This document shows, one piece after another, positions 18,351-23,714 of a stretch of 23,714 nt of DNA (positions are counted from its first letter, which is position 1; every line of letters starts with the position of its first letter). Source of the DNA: Acanthamoeba sp. SK_2022b (taxonomy: Eukaryota > Discosea > Longamoebia > Acanthamoebidae). The stretch covers positions 1 to 23,714 of the forward strand of contig JANDJZ010000687.1 of assembly GCA_027943245.1 (NCBI GenBank), in the 5' to 3' direction. The notes beneath the pieces are model-generated. The model searched no databases. It saw only the letters and a list, made by a program, of their open reading frames with translations, and was not told the DNA's origin. The position numbers and the translations under genes are program-made.

Positions 18351-19861
18351 ATGGAGCCGGAAGATGAGGGTCTTGTAGCGCCGGGGCCACACAAAAAGCG
18401 GGCACGGCGTGAGGAAAAAAAGGTTGCTGATCGGGAGGGTGAGAAAGACGACGCAGAGGAATGGGCCACCTTCGAGCGCGTGAAGAAGAACCGCGCGGCG
18501 TGCCTGCAGTTCCTGGTGGGCCTCACGCAGCGCATCGAGCGCATGTGGGTGCACGCCGACCAGTTGCTGGAAGCCGCTGGTGGGGCCCAGCTCGACCGCC
18601 GGCAGCAGCAGCAAGAAGGAGAAGAAGAAGGAGAAGAGCTGCCGCCTCCCGCAACAGGCGGGCCGGAGCCCGAGCAGCAAGCGGAGGAGGCGCGCCGGCG
18701 GGTGGTGGGCAGAGTGCTTCTGCTGCGGCGGTGCCTGGAGGCCCTCGAGGGGCACAAGGACCCGGACCTGCGCGAAGTGGCGCGGCTCGCGCACAAGATA
18801 AAGGAGTCCAGCATACCCCGCCTGAGCCTCAAGCACTTTCTCGGTACCGGCGCCGTGCCTCTCTCTCCCGTTCCCTGGGCCGCGGTGTGACATGATGGGT
18901 GGGGTGGTGGTGGTGGTGGTGGTGGTGAGTGCACAGGACTGTTCCTGCCGATCGAGCGCAAGTTCACGCGGGGGCTGGCTGACCACGAGTTCCTCATCCA
19001 GCGGCAAGACGACGTGCGCGTCCCCGCCGCCCAAAAGATTCCCCTCGTCCTCGTCCTGGGTCTCTCTCCCTCTTACCCCCCCCCCCCTTTGGACCTGCGT
19101 GCTTGCACACGAGTCGAGCTAAAGTGGAGCGTGACACAAACAAACAGACAACCTGCGCTCGGCCTTCAACGTGGGGGCCATCTTCCGCACGGCCGAGTGC
19201 TTCGGCGTGCGCAAGATCTTCCTGTGCGGCTACACCGCCACCCCCGATGAGGCACGCCCCCCCTCCCCCACTCTCATGAAGTCACGTGGCCACCACCGCC
19301 ACATCCACCGATCGATGGTTGGCGCTCACGCGAGGCGCGGCTCGCAGGAGAAGACGCTGCGCACCACCATGAACGCGCACCAGTTCGTGTCGTGGGAGTG
19401 GCACCAGCGCACGTCGGACGTGATGGACATGCTGGCGTCGGGCCGGTACAGCCTCGACGAGGCGAGCGCAGCGAGCGACTGCGCGAATCCGCCGCTGCCC
19501 GTGGTGGCCCTGGAGACCGTGGAGGGCCAGCCCAGCATCTACGCCTACCACTTCCCCTCCCGGCGCGAGGGGGGCTGCGCGCTGCTGCTCGGCAACGAGC
19601 GACACGGCATCGAGGCCGACTTGCTCAAGGTAATGCAGGCGCCCTGGCCTCTGTCTCTTGTCGCATGCCCCCCTCCACTCACGCATGTGACACCCCCCCC
19701 CCACACAAAAGAAATGTTCGGCCATCGTGTCCATTCCCTGCGTGGGGGTCAAGAACAGCCTGAACGTGGGCGTGGCCTTTGGCATATGCCTCTACGAGAT
19801 CTCCCGACAGTGGCACCACGAACTACAGCGGCCTGAGGATGCTCACGCGACACAACCTTGA
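18351..19861 (+). CDS. SpoU/TrmH-family RNA 2'-O-methyltransferase
   Basis: Members transfer a methyl group from S-adenosylmethionine to the 2'-OH of a ribose in tRNA or rRNA through a knotted SPOUT fold. Exons: 18351-18843, 18937-19059, 19148-19251, 19348-19629 and 19712-19861, about 383 residues. Motif 1 is DNLRSAFNVGAIFRTAECFG. Motif 2 is LLLGNERHGIEADLL. Motif 3 is IPCVGVKNSLNVGVAFGICL, which forms the knot and cofactor loop. The N-terminal 165 residues are a basic, then Glu/Gln-rich helical extension absent from bacterial enzymes; the KKRARREEKK stretch could be a nuclear signal. The third intron (19252-19347) appears to use a GCACGC donor. It is 96 nt and open, so retention would simply insert 32 Pro/His-rich residues. 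The exact RNA target cannot be read from the sequence. The start ATG follows an AT-rich upstream region. Confidence 0.85.
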
Positions 19862-20351
19862 GGTTCCAGCAGGGAAACTCACTCACACAACACTTATCAT
19901 CGCCATGTGGCTGTCTCCACCCCCCCCCCCTCTTGTCTATTTTCGGCCAGCATGTCCACGCCCAAAAATCGGCCGTGCGGAGACGCAACTTACCCCACAG
20001 AGAGCAAGTGAGGGGACACTTCTAACTCAACCACTGAGAAGCTTGGCTGCCGTGAGCATGCGTCGTGTGGTTGTATCGTACGAACGCGTCGCTCCCCTCC
20101 CTCCCTTCCAAAAGCAGTGTAGCGCTGCGACTGACAGCGAGGGGCGTGCACGCCCAGTACTACTCGTTCAACGGTCCTGCCGTGCGGGTTGCCCTCCACT
20201 CGCTGTCGCTTCTTGGCCTCCTCAGGGTCGGAGGGGCCCACCCACCGCAGCGGAGGTGCCCCCTCATGCTCGCTCCCCTCCTCCTACTTGGGTGTTGTCA
20301 TGGTGGTGGTGGTGGTGGTGGTTTACTGACCCGCTTGGTCGTTGGACACAG
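19862..20351 (+). promoter_or_regulatory. Intergenic region and probable 5' UTR intron of the dehydratase gene
   Basis: No conserved coding sequence is seen in these 490 nt. The first recognised dehydratase exon begins at 20352 with TG, right after ACACAG. A 5' leader exon ending in A would create a split ATG; GAGCAA before a GTGAGG donor at 20008 is one candidate. A GGT run lies at 20301-20321. Confidence 0.4.
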
Positions 20352-21385
20352 TGGCCGAGGGCGGTGGTCGACGACTGAGGAGCGAGGAGTGGTTCGGGAA
20401 GCGCGACAAGGACGGCTTCAACCACCGCAGCTGGATGAAGAACCAGGTTGCGTGCTCTCTCCCTCCTGCCGCTGAAGTTCTCGAGACAAATACCAGGCCT
20501 AAATAAGTGAACGAGAGAGAGAGAGAGAGAGAACGCGTTGGGCAGGGATGTGCGCTCATCGTGGCGTCTGTCAATGGGCAGGGGATTCCGGACGACGTGT
20601 TCCATGGCCGGCCCGTGATCGGTGCGTGCAGTTGTCGCCTGTGCGGATGGCTGGGTCTCCTCTCACCCCCATTCCATTCGTGTGGTCGGTTGGTTGGGGC
20701 GTGTTCTCTCTCTCTCTCTCTTTTGTGGTGGTGGGTGGTGGTACACGTGTGCAGGGATCTGCAACACGTGGTCGGAGCTGACGCCGTGCAACGCCCACTT
20801 CCGCAAGATTGCCGAATGGGTGAAGCGCGGCGTGTGGGAGATGGGCGGCTTTCCGCTCGAGTTCCCCGTCATGTCTCTGGGCACGCCCCCCTTCCCCTCC
20901 CCCTCCTTCTCTTCTTCTTGATGGATGAGCTGCTGGATCCTCTTCACCTCAAGCTAACGATAGAATTGATTGTTGGTTGTTGTTGGTTGTTGTTGGTTGT
21001 TATTGGTTGTTGTTATTGTTGTGTTGTTGTGTTGTGGTGATGCAGGTGAAACCCTGTTGCGTCCCACTGCCATGCTCTACCGCAACCTGGCCTCCATGGA
21101 CGTGGAGGAGAGCATCAGGTGCTCCTCTTACCCCCCCCCCTCTTGCATCCAACCAGATCTATCGGTCCCTATTCCCAATCTACCATTGGTTGGATCGGGT
21201 TATGCGGGCGCAGGGGCAACCCGATCGACGGCGTGGTGCTACTGACGGGCTGCGACAAGACCACTCCGGCGCTCCTCATGGGCGCCGCCAGCGTCGACGT
21301 GCCCAGCATTGTGCTGCCCGGTAATCTTGTGTGCGCGTGTCCGTGCGTGCTGTGTGTATCTCCCCCCCCCTCTCCTCTCTGGTTG

Positions 21386-21442
<57 letters not shown>

Positions 21443-22123
21443 GGCCAACGGGGCACACGCGGCGTGCAGGAGGACCGATGCTCAACGGCCGGTGGAGGGA
21501 CCAACAGATCGGGTCGGGGACCCACGTGTGGAAGTTCGACGCCATGGTGCGGGCCGGCGAGCTCTCCCTCCAGGACTTCATGGACGCCGGTACTCGCCCT
21601 CCGCGCGCGCGCGCCCGATTGGCCCATCTCACACGAGCCCCCCCCCAACCCTGTCGGCAAGAATCGTGCATGTCGCGCAGCGCGGGCCACTGCATGACGA
21701 TGGGCACCGCGTCGACGATGGCGAGCATGGTGGAGGCCCTCGGCATGACCCTGCCGTCGGCGGCAGCCATCCCCGCCGTGGACTCCCGCCGCTACACCCT
21801 CGCCCACCTGACCGGTCGGCCGCCCTGCCCCTCTACCCCCCCCCCTTTCTCGGGCAGCGCGCGCGCGCGGCTGGCGTTGACTCGGGCTGACTGGGGTTTG
21901 GGGGGGGGGGGAGCGCAGGCCGTCGGATCGTGGAGATGGTCAAGGAGAACCTGCGCCCATCCGATATCCTCACGAAGAAGGCCTTCGAAAACGCCATCCG
22001 CGTCAACGGCGCCATTGGAGGTTCCACCAACGCCGTGCTGCACCTCTTGGCCATCTCTCGCCGCGTGCGCCAACGGTACGGCACCCGTGTGTATGTATAC
22101 GTATATGTAAAAAAAAAATGTAA

Positions 22124-22208
<85 letters not shown>

Positions 22209-22466
22209 CATGTACATGTATATGCATATGTATATGTATATGTGTCTATATGTAGAAAGAGCTCTCTGACTCTCTCTGTGCGGTTGTCTCTTGGGGGACA
22301 GGGAGGGGGGCAGCGCGGTGGTGGCGCTGGATGACTGGGACAGGCTGGGGCGCGATGTCCCCTGCCTGGTCAACCTGCGCCCCTCGGGCGAATACCTCAT
22401 GGAGGACTTCTACTACGCCGGCGGCCTGCCCGCCGTCATCCACGAGCTCGCCTACAGGGCCGAAGG

Positions 22467-22502
<36 letters not shown>

Positions 22503-23714
22503 CACACACACACACACACACACACACTACACACACACACACACACACACTACACACACACACACACACACTTACTTGCAGAGATATTGTTCATGTGTGT
22601 TGTGCATCACACGCAAACTCACGCGCGCGTTGTGGCCGTGGCAGGATTGATCCACAAGGACGCCATGACGGTGAACGGGCGCACCATCGGCGAGAACGTG
22701 AAGGAGGCCAAGTGCTGGAACCGGGAGGTCATCACCCCCATCGACAGGCCCTTCAAGCCGCACGGCGGCATCACCGTCCTGCGGGGCAACCTCGCCCCCG
22801 GCGGCGCCGTCCTCAAGCCCTCCGCCGCCTCGCCCCACCTCATGAAGCACAAAGGCACCGCGCGCTCTTCTTCACACACGCGCGCGCGCCCGCACACACA
22901 CACACGCGCGCGCGCCGGCACGTGCTGACACGAAGCAGGCCCCGCGGTGGTGTTCAGCTCGATCGAGGACCTGAGGCGGAGGACTGACGACCCGGAGCTG
23001 CCCTTCCGGCGGGACTCGGTGATGGTGCTCCAGAACTGCGGGCCGCAGGGCTACCCCGGCATGGCCGAGGTGGGCAACATGCCCCTCCCCAAGAAGCTCC
23101 TCGCCCAGGGTAACCCCCCCCCCCTCCCTGCCACTATTGCGCGTGCGCCTGCGTGTCGTGTACAGCAGATGATTGGTCGTGGTGTTTTCATGCTTGTGTA
23201 TTATTTATAAAATAAAATAAAATATTAAATAATTATTAAAATATTAAAATATTAAAATATTAAATAAAATAAATATAGGGATTACGGACATGGTGCGAAT
23301 ATCCGATGCGCGCATGAGCGGGACGGCCTACGGCACGGTCGTCCTCCACACGGCGCCCGAGGCGGCCGTGGGCGGACCTCTCGCGCTGGTCCAGGACGGG
23401 GATATCATCGAACTCGACGTCGAGCAGCGCCGCCTCCACCTCCACGTCTCCGACGAGGCACGTGTCCATCGCCCAATGAGGAAATGGGGGGGGGGGTTGG
23501 CGGTGAACGCAAGCGCGCGGCAACCTCATTCCATGACTGCGTGGCGACCACACAGGAGCTGGCGGCGAGAAGGGCCAAGTGGACGCCCCCCGCCAACCCC
23601 GACGACCGCTCGCGCGGCTACACGAGCCTCTACACCAAGCGCGTGCTGCAGGCCGACGAGGGATGCGACTTTGACTTCCTCAGCGGATGCAGCGGCGACT
23701 ACGTCCCCCGCGAG
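20352..23714 (+). CDS. IlvD/Edd-family dehydratase, L-arabonate dehydratase-like (3' end cut)
   Basis: Family enzymes remove water from sugar acids or dihydroxy acids with an Fe-S cluster and Mg2+. The closest match I can recall is the bacterial L-arabonate dehydratase group, not the valine-pathway IlvD. Exons: 20352-20446, 20582-20621, 20755-20880, 21046-21118, 21214-21320, 21470-21589, 21662-21814, 21919-22075, 22302-22465, 22645-22854, 22939-23109, 23279-23457 and 23556-23714. About 584 residues are present. Landmarks: [61 protein letters not shown] (cluster cysteines), [48 protein letters not shown] and [12 protein letters not shown]. The C-terminus [14 protein letters not shown] matches the family end, so only a few residues are missing. 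No organelle signal is visible at the proposed N-terminus. Three introns (20881, 22855, 23458) start with GC. Bacterial-like sequence with eukaryotic introns suggests an old transfer. Confidence 0.92.
20508..20532 (+). repeat. (GA)n simple repeat in intron
   Basis: About 10 GA units lie in the first mapped intron (20447-20581) of the dehydratase gene. Confidence 0.85.
20968..21033 (+). repeat. TTGTTGG/TTG repeat in GC-AG intron
   Basis: Diverged TTGTTGGTTG units fill the 3' part of the intron 20881-21045. Confidence 0.85.
21386..21442 (+). repeat. (TTG)n microsatellite in intron
   Basis: About 19 perfect TTG units lie in the intron 21321-21469. Translated frames give artificial poly-Val, poly-Leu or poly-Cys, and poly-Asn, poly-Gln or poly-Thr on the other strand. 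Confidence 0.95.
22119..22247 (+). repeat. (TATATG)n array in intron
   Basis: Roughly 18-20 TATATG hexamers, with CATG-containing variants near the 3' end, fill most of the intron 22076-22301. Preceded by an A9 run. Confidence 0.95.
22469..22571 (+). repeat. (CA)n microsatellite with TACA interruptions
   Basis: Three CA blocks separated by CTACACA variants lie in the intron 22466-22644. Confidence 0.95.
23195..23277 (+). repeat. AT-rich ATTAAA/AATAAA repeat in intron
   Basis: The 3' part of the intron 23110-23278 is almost purely A/T with repeated ATATTAAA and AATAAAAT units, ending in the acceptor ATATAG. It contains many chance AATAAA motifs inside a gene. Confidence 0.9.

Noticed and set aside
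18900..18930. GGT run translating as poly-Val after the methyltransferase first exon
   Set aside because: It lies in the intron 18844-18936, which splicing removes to restore the reading frame.
18033..19034. Long minus-strand frame of 333 codons
   Set aside because: It is antisense to the methyltransferase first exon and runs through the promoter gap; composition is random and Ser/Arg/Leu-heavy.
21169..21890. Frames with poly-Gln, poly-Asn, poly-Val or poly-Cys
   Set aside because: They are translations of the intronic (TTG)n array; the neighbouring conserved exons lie in other frames.
22119..22247. TATATG array as a possible promoter or origin
   Set aside because: It is inside an intron whose flanking exons are fixed by conserved dehydratase sequence.
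1..23714. tRNA, rRNA or other structured RNA genes
   Set aside because: I saw no tRNA box A/box B pair, cloverleaf or rRNA-like segment on either strand by eye.

Overview
The window looks like nuclear DNA of a GC-rich protist, most likely an Acanthamoeba-type amoebozoan. The evidence is high GC at third codon positions, protein genes cut by many short introns (about 60-340 nt), donors often of the form GTRCG, microsatellites packed into introns, and no operon structure. Genus is an inference from genome style; no marker gene settles it. All gene models below were built by joining frames at splice sites whose phases match, and for conserved proteins the joins restore the expected family sequence.

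Layout. (1) 172-1297 (+): a two-exon acidic low-complexity protein. (2) 1730-3916 and 4127-6547 (-): a tandem pair of paralogues with the order VWA domain, fibronectin-III-like domain, IFI44-like P-loop GTPase. The upstream copy has intact GTPase and MIDAS motifs and a ubiquitin-like tail. The downstream copy has lost the P-loop lysine, the G3 motif and one MIDAS serine. (3) 6782-7443 (+): a small unrecognised three-exon gene, divergent from the GTPase pair. (4) 7455-7695: a MITE-like inverted repeat in the gap before the next gene. (5) 7716-10706 (+): a long coiled-coil protein with a +1 frame break near 9611. (6) 10940-14201 (+): an AAA+ ATPase with a SAM-like segment before the ATPase core and a CHORD-like Cys/His C-terminus. 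(7) 14427-18014 (-): mitochondrial aconitase in 11 exons, complete. (8) 18351-19861 (+): a SpoU/TrmH-family RNA methyltransferase, divergent from aconitase. (9) 20352-23714 (+): an IlvD/Edd-family dehydratase, closest from memory to bacterial L-arabonate dehydratases, in at least 13 exons and cut by the window end just before its stop.

The metabolic genes (aconitase, sugar-acid dehydratase) and the RNA methyltransferase are ordinary single genes. The candidate undescribed system is the VWA/FN3/IFI44-like GTPase pair, in which one copy appears catalytically intact and the adjacent copy appears to be a pseudo-GTPase. A second unusual signal is a cluster of GC-AG introns with GCAC donors: three in the dehydratase gene, forced by protein conservation, and a probable fourth in the methyltransferase gene.
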